Assembly (NCBI RefSeq): GCF_017355525.1
Contig: NZ_CP067395.1
Coordinates: forward strand, 1,364,001-1,428,000
Length of the DNA: 64,000 nucleotides
Direction: 5' to 3'
Origin: Lysobacter enzymogenes
GTDB taxonomy: Bacteria > Pseudomonadota > Gammaproteobacteria > Xanthomonadales > Xanthomonadaceae
The notes beneath the pieces are model-generated. The model searched no databases. It had not been told where the DNA came from and saw only the letters and a list, made by a program, of their open reading frames with translations. The position numbers were made by a program, and so were the translations under genes. Shown here in pieces: positions 27,450 through 36,066 of the stretch (position 1 is its first letter; every line of letters starts with the position of its first letter).

Positions 27450-28628
27450 TCAGACCACCGCGTAATTGAGCAACGGCTTGACCGTGCCCCACTCCTTGCA
27501 GCTCGGGCATTGCCAGTGGTGGCTGCGCGCGCCGAAGCCGCAGCGGTTGCAGCGGTAGCTCGGATTGCGCACCAGCAACTGGTCGGTGATGTGCTTGAGG
27601 TCGTGCAGGGTCGCCTGCGGGTCGGCGCCTTCGGCCAGGGTCAGGTCGATCAGCGCGGCTTCGCCGCGCACCGACGGGCGGTCCTTGAGCTGGCGCGCGA
27701 GATACGCGCGCGCCGCCGGCACGCCGTCCTCGGCTTCGACCATGCGGGTCAGCGCCAGCACCGGGGCGATGCCGCGGTAGTGCTCGCACATCTCGGCCAG
27801 GAACGCGCGCGCGCCGGTCGGGTCGCCGTTGCGTTCGTAGCAGCTCAGCAGCGCCGGCAGCACTTCCGGCAGGTAATCCGGATCGGCGCGGGCGACCCGC
27901 TCGAACGCGCGGATCGCGGCGGTGTCGTTGCCGGCTTCGACTTCGATCCGGCCTTCCAGCATGCCGGCGCGGACCGAATTGGCGTCGGCCTCGTAGGCGC
28001 GCTTGACCGCCTCGCGCGCGGCCTGCGCGTCGCCGGCGGCGCGGTGGCGGTCGGCCAGCTCGCATTCGAACTGGGCGATCAGCTTGCCCATCGGCTCGCC
28101 GGTGGCGTCTTCGTAGCGCTGCGCGTTCTCGATCGCCTTGCCCCAGTCGCGCTCGGCCTGATAGATGCCGATCAGATGGCGCAACGCCAGCGGCGCGCGC
28201 ATGTCCAGCGCGACCAGATCGCTGAACACGGTCTCGGCGCGGTCGAGCAGGCCCGAACGCATGTAGTCCTCGCCGAGCGCCAGCAGCGCCTGGACCTTCT
28301 GCTGGTCGCTCAGGCCCGGCCGCTGCACCAGCGCCTGGTGCAGGCGGATCGCGCGGTCGACTTCGCCGCGGCGGCGGAACAGATGGCCGAGCGCGACCTG
28401 GGTCTCGAAGGTGTCCTTGTCGAGCTCGGCGATGTGCAGGAACAGCTCGATGGCCTTGTCCGGCTGCTCGTTGAGCAGGTAGTTGAGGCCGCGGAAATAG
28501 GTGGTCGACAGGTGGCTGACCTGGTTGTCGCTATGCCGCTCGCCGCCGCGGCGGCCGATCACCCAGCCGCTCAGCGCCGCGATCGGCAGCAACAGGAAGA
28601 ACCAGAACCACTGACTGATGAATTCCAT
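27450..28628 (-). CDS. lapB: Lipopolysaccharide assembly protein LapB (YciM)
   Basis: LapB is an inner-membrane TPR protein that controls LpxC turnover and couples lipid A synthesis to LPS assembly. The 392-residue protein has an N-terminal helix (WFWFFLLLPIAALSGWVIG), the early motif STTYFRGLNYLLNEQPDKAIELF, successive TPRs, and a C-terminal rubredoxin-like zinc ribbon: YRCNRCGFGARSHHWQCPSC. Length matches E. coli LapB. The ATG at 28628 has lapA ending 4 bp upstream. Conserved synteny rpsA-ihfB-lapA-lapB supports the call. Confidence 0.97.
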   Translation of the reverse strand: MEFISQWFWFFLLLPIAALSGWVIGRRGGERHSDNQVSHLSTTYFRGLNYLLNEQPDKAIELFLHIAELDKDTFETQVALGHLFRRRGEVDRAIRLHQALVQRPGLSDQQKVQALLALGEDYMRSGLLDRAETVFSDLVALDMRAPLALRHLIGIYQAERDWGKAIENAQRYEDATGEPMGKLIAQFECELADRHRAAGDAQAAREAVKRAYEADANSVRAGMLEGRIEVEAGNDTAAIRAFERVARADPDYLPEVLPALLSCYERNGDPTGARAFLAEMCEHYRGIAPVLALTRMVEAEDGVPAARAYLARQLKDRPSVRGEAALIDLTLAEGADPQATLHDLKHITDQLLVRNPSYRCNRCGFGARSHHWQCPSCKEWGTVKPLLNYAVV

Positions 28629-28632
28629 GCGC

Positions 28633-28911
28633 TCAATTCTCGGCGGCGGTGACGGCCGGCAATTGCGCGCCGGCGGAGGAGCGCTCTGCGCGCGCGAGGC
28701 GCCGGCGCAGCGGCAGCACCACACTGGCGCTGATCGCCAGCCCGCCGATCAGCGCGCCGGCCAGCAGCGACACGATCAGGACGATGCCGAGCGAGGTCGC
28801 CGGCACGAAGCCGAAGCCCAGGTCGATGCTGACGCTCTGGCGGTTGAGCGCGCCGAGGACCGCGCCGGCGGCCAGGCACAGCACAGCGATGAGTACGCGG
28901 ATCAGGCGCAT
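28633..28911 (-). CDS. lapA: LapA domain (DUF1049) membrane protein
   Basis: LapA is a small inner-membrane protein coupled with LapB in LPS assembly. The 92-residue product has two hydrophobic helices (about residues 4-22 and 40-62) joined by NRQSVSIDLGFGFVPATSLG, the DUF1049 signature, and a short basic/polar tail (RRRLARAERSS). The ATG at 28911 is standard; lapB begins 4 bp after its stop, indicating coupled translation. Confidence 0.93.
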   Translation of the reverse strand: MRLIRVLIAVLCLAAGAVLGALNRQSVSIDLGFGFVPATSLGIVLIVSLLAGALIGGLAISASVVLPLRRRLARAERSSAGAQLPAVTAAEN

Positions 28912-29084
28912 GAGGACTCCCGGTGTTCGTGTACGCGCGATGCGTGCGGCAGGCTAAAGAGTAGCCGACGCGAAGCGATGCCGCGTAGAGGGCGGCGCAG
29001 CGGCGCGCGCGATGGCGCGGTCGCCCGTGGGCTGCGGGGCGCAGCGTGGGCCGGCGCGGACCGCGCCGGCGGCCGCGGACGGCC

Positions 29085-29387
29085 TCAGCCTTCTTCGTCG
29101 AGCGGGGTCACGCCGCTGACGCGCTCGCGCAATTCCTTGCCGGGCTTGAAGTGCGGCACGTGCTTGCCGGGCAGCGCGACCGATTCGCCGGTCTTCGGGT
29201 TGCGGCCCAGGCGCGGCGGACGGTAGTGCAGCGAGAAGCTGCCGAAGCCGCGGATCTCGATCCGCTCGCCGGCCGACAGCGCGCCGCCCATCATTTCCAA
29301 CAAGGCTTTCACCGCCAGATCCACGTCGTCGCCCTTTAGGTGGGCCTGACGCTGCGAAAGGATCTCGATGAGCTCGGACTTGGTCAT
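29085..29387 (-). CDS. ihfB: Integration host factor subunit beta
   Basis: IHF-beta pairs with IHF-alpha to bind and sharply bend DNA. The 100-residue protein reads [19 protein letters not shown] at the start, then [26 protein letters not shown] dimer core, and the DNA-intercalating arm [20 protein letters not shown] with its conserved Pro. The family's length is 90-100. It lies downstream of rpsA across a 350-bp spacer with a minisatellite, the usual order apart from that long spacer. Confidence 0.97.
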   Translation of the reverse strand: MTKSELIEILSQRQAHLKGDDVDLAVKALLEMMGGALSAGERIEIRGFGSFSLHYRPPRLGRNPKTGESVALPGKHVPHFKPGKELRERVSGVTPLDEEG

Positions 29388-29737
29388 GCGCTGTATTGCC
29401 TGGCCTTATGAAAAGGTCTTCGTTGAAGATGCGGCCTCGCGCCGCGCGCGATCCCCTGCCGCCTGCCCTGGCGCGTTCCGGCCGTGCCGGCCCGCCGGGC
29501 CCGGTGCCCCGTCCCGATCGCGGGACGCGGCATCGAAAATTCTGATGGAACCGGTGTTGCGGGAACATGTGCCGCTGGAGCAGGTGTCGCTGGAGCAGGT
29601 GTCGCTGGAGCAGGTGCCGCTAAAGCGGATGCCGCAAAAGCAGCTGCTGCCATCGTCCGACGGCGCCGACAAGCGGCGCCGCGGAGGATGGCCGCCGTCC
29701 CGGCGGACCGGGACGGCGGCGGTACAGCGTGACGCGA
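29388..29737. other. Gene-free rpsA-ihfB spacer
   Basis: This 350-bp spacer shows no credible gene: open frames across it are low-complexity translations of the 15-bp repeat. It holds that repeat (29551-29640) and GC-rich stems near the rpsA end, CGGCGCCGACAAGCGGCGCCG (29661-29681 region) and GCCGCCGTCCCGG with its inverse (29693-29722), without T-runs. Confidence 0.55.
29551..29640. repeat. 15-bp minisatellite, six units
   Basis: Six 15-bp units in register; those at 29581-29595 and 29596-29610 are identical (CAGGTGTCGCTGGAG), the others diverge by two to six bases. Rotated, the unit TGGAGCAGGTGTCGC shares 12 of 15 bases with a unit at 41.2 kb. The repeat lies between rpsA and ihfB. Confidence 0.85.
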
Positions 29738-31426
29738 TTACTCGGACTTGCCGCTCAGGCGCTCGCGCAGCAGCGCGCCCAGGCTGGTCGTGCCGCTGGC
29801 AGCGTCGCCGGCCTGACGGTTGTAGTCCGCCATCGCCTCGTGCTGGTCGGCTTCGTCCTTGGCCTTGATCGACAGCTGCATGCTGCGGCCCTTGCGGTCG
29901 GTGCCGATGATCTTGGCCTCGACTTCCTGACCGACCTTGAGGTACGTGGAAGCGTCTTCGACGCGTTCCTTGGCGATGTCGCGCGCGGCGACGTAGCCTT
30001 CGATACCGTCGGCGAGTTCGATCACCGCGCCCTTGGCGTCGACTTCCTTCACCACGCCCTTGACGATCGAGCCCTTGGCGTTGGAAGCGACGTACTGACC
30101 CATCGGGTCCTGCTCCAGCTGCTTGACGCCCAGGCTGATGCGCTCGCGCTCCGGATCCACGGCCAGGACGACGGCTTCCAGCGTGTCGCCCTTCTTGTAG
30201 TTGCGGACCACGTCTTCGCCGGTGGTGTTCCAGCTGATGTCGGACAGGTGGACCAGACCGTCGATGCCGCCGTCCAGGCCGATGAAGATGCCGAAGTCGG
30301 TGATCGACTTGATCTGGCCTTCGACCTTGTCGCCCTTCTTGTGGATGGCCGCGAAGGTCTCCCACGGGTTCGAGGTGACCTGCTTCATGCCCAGCGAGAT
30401 GCGGCGACGCTCTTCATCGACGTCGAGCACCATGACCTGAACCTCGTCGCCGACCTGCACGATCTTGGACGGGTTGACGTTCTTGTTGGTCCAGTCCATT
30501 TCCGAAACGTGGACCAGGCCTTCGACGCCCGGCTCGATCTCGACGAACGCGCCGTAATCGGTGACGTTGCTGACCTTGCCGAACACGCGGGTGTTGGCCG
30601 GGTAGCGGCGCGCGATGTTGTCCCACGGATCCTCGCCCAGCTGCTTGAGGCCGAGGCTGACGCGGTTGCGCTCGCGGTCGTACTTGAGCACGCGGACGTC
30701 GAGCTCCTGGCCGACTTCGACCACTTCGCTCGGGTGACGCACGCGCTTCCACGCCATGTCGGTGATGTGCAGCAGGCCGTCGATGCCGCCGAGGTCGACG
30801 AACGCGCCGTAGTCGGTGAGGTTCTTGACCACGCCCTTGAGGATCGCGCCTTCCTGCAGCTTCTCCATCAGCTGTTCGCGCTCGACGCTGTACTCGCTCT
30901 CGACCACCGCACGGCGGGAGACGACGATGTTGTTGCGCTTGCGGTCCAGCTTGATGAGCTTGAACTCCAGCTCCTTGCCTTCCAGGTACGCCGAGTCGCG
31001 CACCGGACGCACGTCGACCAGCGAACCGGGCAGGAAGCCGCGGACGTCCTTGATGTCGACGGTGAAGCCGCCCTTCACCTTGCCGCTGATGCGGCCGGTG
31101 ATGGTCTCGTTCTTTTCCAGAGCCTGTTCGAGCTCGTCCCACACCATCGCGCGCTTGGCCTTCTCGCGCGACAGCACGGTTTCGCCGAAGCCGTTCTCGA
31201 TCGAGTCGAGGGCGACCTTGACTTCGTCGCCTTCGGCGACGTCGATCTCGCCGGCGTCGTTACGGAACTGTTCGATCGGCACGATGCCTTCGGACTTCAG
31301 GCCGGCGTTGATCACCACCACGTCGCCGCGGACTTCCACGACGACGCCGGTGACGATGGCGCCCGGCTTCAGCTTGGCCAGGTATTGCTGGCTCTGTTCG
31401 AACAGTTCGGCAAATGATTCGGTCAT
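29738..31426 (-). CDS. rpsA: 30S ribosomal protein S1
   Basis: S1 binds mRNA leaders and helps initiate translation on structured messages. The 562-residue protein has six S1 OB-fold repeats, each about 85 residues; repeats 3-6 carry the typical [24 protein letters not shown] core. It starts [13 protein letters not shown] and ends with [10 protein letters not shown], as in Xanthomonadaceae. The ATG at 31426 is standard. It lies 204 bp after cmk; that gap has hairpins that could form in its leader, and autogenous control by S1 is known in E. coli. It is followed by ihfB. Confidence 0.98.
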   Translation of the reverse strand: MTESFAELFEQSQQYLAKLKPGAIVTGVVVEVRGDVVVINAGLKSEGIVPIEQFRNDAGEIDVAEGDEVKVALDSIENGFGETVLSREKAKRAMVWDELEQALEKNETITGRISGKVKGGFTVDIKDVRGFLPGSLVDVRPVRDSAYLEGKELEFKLIKLDRKRNNIVVSRRAVVESEYSVEREQLMEKLQEGAILKGVVKNLTDYGAFVDLGGIDGLLHITDMAWKRVRHPSEVVEVGQELDVRVLKYDRERNRVSLGLKQLGEDPWDNIARRYPANTRVFGKVSNVTDYGAFVEIEPGVEGLVHVSEMDWTNKNVNPSKIVQVGDEVQVMVLDVDEERRRISLGMKQVTSNPWETFAAIHKKGDKVEGQIKSITDFGIFIGLDGGIDGLVHLSDISWNTTGEDVVRNYKKGDTLEAVVLAVDPERERISLGVKQLEQDPMGQYVASNAKGSIVKGVVKEVDAKGAVIELADGIEGYVAARDIAKERVEDASTYLKVGQEVEAKIIGTDRKGRSMQLSIKAKDEADQHEAMADYNRQAGDAASGTTSLGALLRERLSGKSE

Positions 31427-31473
31427 TGGATTTGATTACTCGGTTGAACACACGGATCGCACCGTTTGACATC

Positions 31474-31545
31474 GTTGCCGTCGTGGCAACGCAAGCAGAA
31501 CGTGGTCGACCCACCCGTTATGTGATGCGATGCAGCCGCATCATG
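31474..31545 (-). promoter_or_regulatory. Structured rpsA leader (two hairpins)
   Basis: GTTGCC-GTCGT-GGCAAC (31474-31490) and TGATGCG-ATGCAGC-CGCATCA (31525-31545) are perfect short stems 48-120 nt upstream of the S1 start. E. coli S1 represses its own mRNA through leader stems; these could serve the same purpose. A further stem, CCGGCGC-GGAATT-GCGCCGG at 31558-31578, may end cmk transcription. Confidence 0.4.
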
Positions 31546-31630
31546 TGTTGTGGTTGATCCGGCGCGGAATTGCGCCGGGGCTTTCGGTACAAACTGCTTC
31601 CGCTGCGAAGGTTTCGTCGCGCCGCGCCGT

Positions 31631-32323
31631 TCAGCGCGCAGGCAGCAAAGCCAGCACCTGTTCGACTACCGTGTCGATTCCAAGACCGGTGGTGTCGATG
31701 CGGACGGCGTCATCGGCCGGGCGCAAAGGAGCCACCGCGCGCTGGGCGTCACGGGCGTCGCGGGCGAGAATCTCCCGCAGCAGACCGTCTAAAGTAACCG
31801 AAACCCCCTTGTCCTTCAACTGCTTATAGCGCCTTTCGGCGCGTTCCTCGGCGCTGGCGGTCAGGAACACCTTATAAGCGGCGTCCGGGAAGATCACCGT
31901 GCCCATATCACGGCCGTCTGCGACCAGCCCCGGGGCCTGCCTGAATACGCGTTGGCGCTCCTTGAGCGCGGCCCGGACCTCGGGGATGGCGGCGATGGCC
32001 GAGGCGGCCGCGCCAGCGGTCTCGGTGCGCAGCTCGTCGGTGGCGTCGACGTCGTTGACCAGCACCCGCAGCTCGCCGGAGGCGTCGTCGCGGAAGCCGA
32101 TCCGGGTGTCGAAGGCGCAGCGGACCAGGGCGGCCGGGTCGGCCAGGTCCAGGTCGGCCCAGCCGGCGGCGACGCCGACCGCGCGGTACAGCGCGCCGGA
32201 GTCCAGGTAATGCCAGCCCAGGCGCTGGGCGATCAGGCGGCTGATGGTGCCCTTGCCGGAGCCGGAGGGCCCGTCGATGGTCAGGACAGGGATGGAACGG
32301 GTGTCGGAAGATGCGCTATTCAT
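31631..32323 (-). CDS. cmk: Cytidylate kinase
   Basis: Cmk phosphorylates CMP and dCMP. The 230-residue protein has the P-loop [18 protein letters not shown] (about residues 15-32), [15 protein letters not shown], the [36 protein letters not shown] core and [12 protein letters not shown]. All match the family. The chosen ATG at 32323 starts [10 protein letters not shown]; an ATG nine bases upstream would add MRR. It precedes rpsA in the conserved cmk-rpsA-ihfB order. Confidence 0.95.
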   Translation of the reverse strand: MNSASSDTRSIPVLTIDGPSGSGKGTISRLIAQRLGWHYLDSGALYRAVGVAAGWADLDLADPAALVRCAFDTRIGFRDDASGELRVLVNDVDATDELRTETAGAAASAIAAIPEVRAALKERQRVFRQAPGLVADGRDMGTVIFPDAAYKVFLTASAEERAERRYKQLKDKGVSVTLDGLLREILARDARDAQRAVAPLRPADDAVRIDTTGLGIDTVVEQVLALLPAR

Positions 32324-32432
32324 GCGCCGCATTATGCCGCCGCGGCGGCCGGACCGGTCCCCGTCCGCCGCCCTCGCCGGGCGCGCAAATGCCGCGGCCG
32401 CCGGCCGCGCCCGCAGCCGAAGACGCAACCAC

Positions 32433-32462
32433 TTGATCGGCCGAAGTTTTATCCGCTAGAAT
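32433..32462 (+). promoter_or_regulatory. Sigma70-type promoter for rpmJ
   Basis: TTGATC (32433-32438), an 18-bp spacer and TAGAAT (32457-32462), with the L36 start codon about 50 nt further on. No Zur-like palindrome overlaps it. Confidence 0.65.
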
Positions 32463-32516
32463 TGCGGGCTAGATTTTCTCAACCCATCCCATCCACTCAA
32501 CCAGCCGAGATCTGTC

Positions 32517-32642
32517 ATGAAGGTCCTGTCCTCTCTGAAGTCGGCGAAGGCCCGCCACCGCGACTGCAAAGTCGTGCGCCGCCGCGGCAAGGTCTTCGTG
32601 ATCTGCAAGTCGAACCCGCGTTTCAAGGCGCGTCAGCGCTGA
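32517..32642 (+). CDS. rpmJ: 50S ribosomal protein L36 (type B, zinc-ligand-poor)
   Basis: A 41-residue protein starting [18 protein letters not shown] and ending NPRFKARQR, which is the L36 form found in Xanthomonadaceae. L36 binds 23S rRNA in the large subunit. Only two Cys (17 and 31) are present, so the full Cys3-His zinc site of the other L36 type is missing. It has its own promoter and terminator and is separate from the ribosomal operons. Many bacteria keep this type as a zinc-starvation copy; whether a second L36 exists cannot be seen here. Confidence 0.95.
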   Translation: MKVLSSLKSAKARHRDCKVVRRRGKVFVICKSNPRFKARQR

Positions 32643-32682
32643 AACCGGCCGGCGGATTCAAGTCCGCCGCAGGTTCAAGTCG

Positions 32683-32708
32683 AAAGCCGCCGCAAGGCGG
32701 CTTTCTTC
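32683..32708 (+). terminator. Rho-independent terminator after rpmJ
   Basis: AAAGCCGCC-GCAA-GGCGGCTTT followed by CTTC, 40 nt past the L36 stop. The T-run is short but the stem is perfect. Confidence 0.8.
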
Positions 32709-32831
32709 GTTCCAATCCCCCTCCACCGGCCCGCAAGGCCGGCCTGTTCGCCAAACCGTGACGGCCGCACCCTGCCGCTGCGCGTCACCTTGTGCCTAGA
32801 ATCCCGCGTCCTTTGCCCAGGTGAATTCGCC

Positions 32832-33161
32832 ATGAAGCTGCGCGTTGCCGTTGCACCCCTGCTCGCCCTGCTGGCCCTGTCCGGCGCGGCTTCGGCCGAT
32901 ACCCTGCTGATCCAGCGCGTGCAGGAAGAAGGCAAGGCGGCCCTGCCGGCGCGCGGCCAGAGCATGGACCAGGTCAAGTCGCGCTACGGCGAGCCGGCCC
33001 AGCGCCTGGATTCGCGCGGCGGCCAGAAGAAGGCGTGGCCGCAGATCAACCGCTGGGTGTATCCGGCCTTCACCGTGTACTTCGAGAAGAGCCGGGTCAT
33101 CGACGTGGTGGCGAACAAGGCCGGTGCCGGCGAAATCGGGCCGAAACCGCCTATCCTTTGA
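32832..33161 (+). CDS. Small exported protein of unknown function
   Basis: A 109-residue protein with a signal peptide (MKLRVAVAPLLALLALSGAASA). The mature part has the line GQSMDQVKSRYGEPAQRLDSRG, which looks like the helix-turn of BamE/SmpA-like folds, then NRWVYPAFTVYFEKSRVIDVV, a beta-hairpin pattern. No lipobox is present, so it is likely soluble in the periplasm. It ends 4 bp before agmatine deiminase and is probably cotranscribed with it, though no link is apparent. Conserved exported protein in Xanthomonadaceae; precise role not known to me. Confidence 0.75.
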   Translation: MKLRVAVAPLLALLALSGAASADTLLIQRVQEEGKAALPARGQSMDQVKSRYGEPAQRLDSRGGQKKAWPQINRWVYPAFTVYFEKSRVIDVVANKAGAGEIGPKPPIL

Positions 33162-33165
33162 GGTT

Positions 33166-34218
33166 ATGACCAACAACGCATTGCGCTTCCCCGCGGAGTG
33201 GGAACCCCAGTCCGCGGTCTTGATCGCGTGGCCGAACGCCGACACCGACTGGGCCGAGCGCCTGGGCGAGGTCGAAGAAACCTACATCGCCCTGGTCGCG
33301 GCCATCACCCGTTTCCAGCCGGCGCTGATCTGCGTGGCCGACGACGACGTCCAGGCCTACGCGCGCGCGCGCCTGTCCTCGGCCCGGATCGACATGGGCC
33401 GGGTGCGTTTCATCGACGCGCCCTACGACGACACCTGGCTGCGCGATTCCGGTCCGATCACGCTGCGGCGCGAGGACGGCGGCGAGCGCGATGGTTTTCG
33501 CCTGCTCGATTTCCGCTTCACCGGCTGGGGCGGCAAGTTCGACGCCAGCCAGGACGACCTGCTGGTCGAGCGCCTGCATGAGCAAGGCGTGTTCGCGCCC
33601 GGCAGCGAGCGCGAGAGCATCGATTTCGCGCTGGAAGGCGGCGGCATCGAGACCGACGGCGCCGGCACCCTGCTGACCACCTGGCGCTGCCTGCACGAGC
33701 GCCATCCCGCGCTGAGCCGCGAAGAAATCACCGCCAAGCTGTGCGCGTGGCTGCGCCAGGACCGGGTGCTGTGGCTCGACCACGGTTATCTGGAAGGCGA
33801 CGACACCGACGCCCACATCGACACCCTCGCCCGCTTCGCCGCGCCCGACGCCATCGTCTACCAGGGCTGCGACGACCCGTCCGACTCGCATTACCCGGAA
33901 TTGCACGCGATGGGCGCCGAGCTCGCCGCGCTGCGCACCCGCGACGGCCAGCCGTACCGCTTGTTCGCGCTGCCGTGGGCGAAGCCGGTCATCGATGAGG
34001 ACCGGCGCCTGGCGGCCAGCTACGCCAACTTCCTGATCGTCGACGGCGCGGTGCTGATGCCGGCCTACGGCGACGCCGCCGACGCGGCCGCGCAGGCGGT
34101 GCTGGCGCAGGCGTTCCCGGACCGCGAGATCGTCGCGGTGCCGTGCCGGCCGCTGATCTGGCAGAACGGCAGCCTGCATTGCGTGACCATGCAGTTGCCG
34201 AAGGGCGTGGTGGCGTAA
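33166..34218 (+). CDS. aguA: Agmatine deiminase
   Basis: AguA hydrolyses agmatine to N-carbamoylputrescine. The 350-residue protein belongs to the peptidyl-arginine-deiminase-like guanidino-modifying family. Visible are FPAEWEPQSAVLIAWPN at the start, DDTWLRDSGPITL with substrate-binding residues, FALEGGGIETDGAGTLLTT, LDHGYLEGDDTDAHIDTLA with the catalytic His, and the nucleophile Cys339 in QNGSLHCVTMQ. The ATG at 33166 follows GAGGTT. It is separated from aguB by 311 bp with no gene, so the pair may be one unit or two. Together they form the agmatine route to putrescine. Confidence 0.96.
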   Translation: MTNNALRFPAEWEPQSAVLIAWPNADTDWAERLGEVEETYIALVAAITRFQPALICVADDDVQAYARARLSSARIDMGRVRFIDAPYDDTWLRDSGPITLRREDGGERDGFRLLDFRFTGWGGKFDASQDDLLVERLHEQGVFAPGSERESIDFALEGGGIETDGAGTLLTTWRCLHERHPALSREEITAKLCAWLRQDRVLWLDHGYLEGDDTDAHIDTLARFAAPDAIVYQGCDDPSDSHYPELHAMGAELAALRTRDGQPYRLFALPWAKPVIDEDRRLAASYANFLIVDGAVLMPAYGDAADAAAQAVLAQAFPDREIVAVPCRPLIWQNGSLHCVTMQLPKGVVA

Positions 34219-34529
34219 ACCCGTCGCGACGCGCAGCGATCTCGCGCTGCGCGTCGTATGCGGCGTCCGCGTTGCGTGTGGGTTGCCGTTGCGCAGGTTT
34301 TTACCCGCGCCGCAGCCCGTCGATCCGGCGAAGGCCGGAACTCATTTGGATTCTGCTTCGCCGCTCGCTGCGGCAACGACGGCGCCAGGGTTTCCGGCTT
34401 ACGCCGCAACGACGGACTGGAAGCCGCCGCTCGTTCCGCCCCGAATTCCCGTGCGCTGCCGCTGGCCGCGCCCCCGTCATGGCGCAGTCCTACAATAGGA
34501 ACCCGCCCCACAGCCGGACCCCGCTCCCG
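34219..34529. other. Gene-free aguA-aguB spacer
   Basis: This 311-bp spacer contains a dispersed palindrome ATCCGGCGAAGGCCGGAAC (34323-34341) and a related GTTTCCGGCTTACGCCGC further on. No gene or promoter is clear; a TACAAT-like box at 34490-34496 is 34 nt before aguB and may be its -10. Confidence 0.5.
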
Positions 34530-35417
34530 ATGAAGAAGACCACCCTCCCCGTCGCCCTGATCCAGGACCGCGACCACGGCTCGCGCGAGGCCAATCTGGC
34601 CAACATCGAGCAGCGCGTCGGCGAGGCCGCCCGCCAGGGCGCGAAGCTGGTGCTGCTGCAGGAACTGCACAACGGCCCGTACTTCTGCCAGCACGAATCG
34701 GTCAGCGAGTTCGACCTCGCCGAGACCATTCCCGGCCCGAGCACGCAGCGCCTCGGTGAGCTGGCCAAGCGGCACGGCATCGTCCTGGTCAGCTCGCTGT
34801 TCGAGCGCCGCGCGGCCGGGCTGTACCACAACACCGCGGTGGTCTACGAAACCGACGGCTCCATCGCCGGCAAGTACCGCAAGATGCACATCCCGGACGA
34901 TCCGGGCTTCTACGAGAAGTTCTACTTCACTCCGGGCGATATCGGCTTCGAGCCGATCCAGACATCGGTCGGGCGCCTGGGCGTGCTGGTGTGCTGGGAC
35001 CAGTGGTATCCCGAAGGCGCGCGGCTGATGGCGCTGGCCGGGGCCGAGCTGCTGCTGTATCCGACCGCGATCGGCTGGGACCCGGACGACGTCCAGGACG
35101 AGAAGGATCGCCAGCGCAACGCCTGGATCCTCAGCCACCGCGGCCACGCGGTCGCCAACGGGCTGCCGGTGCTCAGCGTCAACCGCGTGGGTTTCGAACC
35201 CTCCCCGCTCGGCGCTTCGGGCATCCAGTTCTGGGGCTCCAGCCACGTGCTCGGCCCGCAGGGCGAATACCTCGCCGAGGCCAAGACGATGGAGCCGGAA
35301 ATCCTCATGGCCGACGTCGACCTGGGCCGCAGCGAGCACGTGCGGCGGATCTGGCCGTTCCTGCGCGACCGCCGCATCGACGCCTACGCCGACCTGCTCA
35401 AGCGCTATCGCGACTGA
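34530..35417 (+). CDS. aguB: N-carbamoylputrescine amidase
   Basis: AguB hydrolyses N-carbamoylputrescine to putrescine, ammonia and CO2. The 295-residue protein is a nitrilase-superfamily enzyme with its Glu-Lys-Cys triad in VLLQELHNGPYFC (Glu45), GKYRKMHIPDD (Lys118) and GVLVCWDQWYPE (Cys155). PTAIGWDPDD and FWGSSHVLGPQGE are typical of this subgroup. The ATG at 34530 gives the family N-terminus MKKTTLPVALIQ. Its stop overlaps the start of the GNAT gene by one base (TGATG). Confidence 0.97.
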   Translation: MKKTTLPVALIQDRDHGSREANLANIEQRVGEAARQGAKLVLLQELHNGPYFCQHESVSEFDLAETIPGPSTQRLGELAKRHGIVLVSSLFERRAAGLYHNTAVVYETDGSIAGKYRKMHIPDDPGFYEKFYFTPGDIGFEPIQTSVGRLGVLVCWDQWYPEGARLMALAGAELLLYPTAIGWDPDDVQDEKDRQRNAWILSHRGHAVANGLPVLSVNRVGFEPSPLGASGIQFWGSSHVLGPQGEYLAEAKTMEPEILMADVDLGRSEHVRRIWPFLRDRRIDAYADLLKRYRD

Positions 35418-35989
35418 TGGCCGCGCCTGCGCCGCAGTTGCGCCTGCGCGCGGCGGTCGAGTCCGACCTGGACGCGATCGCCGCGCTGTACGCGCGCGAA
35501 GTGCGCGAAGGCGTCGCGACTTACGAGTACGACGTACCCGACCGCGCCGAGATGCATCGGCGCTGGCGCGCGATCGCCGACGCCGGTTATCCGTACCTGG
35601 TCGCCGAGCTGATCGACGACGGCGCGGCGCGCTTCGCCGGCTACGCCTACGCCAGTGCCTACCGCAGCCGCATCGGCTATCGCTGGACGGTCGAGAATTC
35701 GGTCTATGTCGAGCCGGCCTGCCACGGCCGCGGCGTCGGCGGCGCGCTGATGCGGCGGCTGATCGAGGACTGCGCCGCGCTCGGGTTCCGGCAGATGGTC
35801 GCGGTGATCGGCGACGGCAGCAACGCCGCGTCGGTGGCCTTGCACGAGCGGCTCGGGTTCAAGCTCGCCGGCGTGTTTCCCGGGATCGGGCGCAAGCACG
35901 GGCGCTGGCTCGACACGGTGCAGATGGTGCTGCCGCTCGGCGACGGCAAGCTCGGCGAGCCCGATCCGGACGCGCCCGGGCTGCGCTGA
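35417..35989 (+). CDS. GNAT-family N-acetyltransferase (Pat/MnaT-like)
   Basis: A 190-residue acetyltransferase related to phosphinothricin/methionine-sulfone acetyltransferases. It has LRAAVESDLDAIAALYAREV, YRSRIGYRWTVENSVYVEP, the acetyl-CoA loop ACHGRGVGGALMRRLIED, and SVALHERLGFKLAGVFPGIGRK. The substrate is unknown; coupling to aguB suggests an amine or amino acid but proves nothing. The ATG at 35417 shares its A with the aguB stop, so translation is linked. Confidence 0.88.
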   Translation: MAAPAPQLRLRAAVESDLDAIAALYAREVREGVATYEYDVPDRAEMHRRWRAIADAGYPYLVAELIDDGAARFAGYAYASAYRSRIGYRWTVENSVYVEPACHGRGVGGALMRRLIEDCAALGFRQMVAVIGDGSNAASVALHERLGFKLAGVFPGIGRKHGRWLDTVQMVLPLGDGKLGEPDPDAPGLR

Positions 35990-36066
35990 GCCTTCTCACC
36001 GATCCTGCGCGCTGAGCCTGCGCGCCGTTCGCGTACCGCGCGGCCTGTCTGCGGCGCGCGGCGCGG

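Noticed and set aside
29384..29653. An 89-codon minus-strand frame over the 15-bp repeat (Ala-Pro-Ala-Thr units)
   Set aside because: The protein-like pattern is the direct translation of the minisatellite. No ribosome site or family match; it also overlaps the ihfB start.
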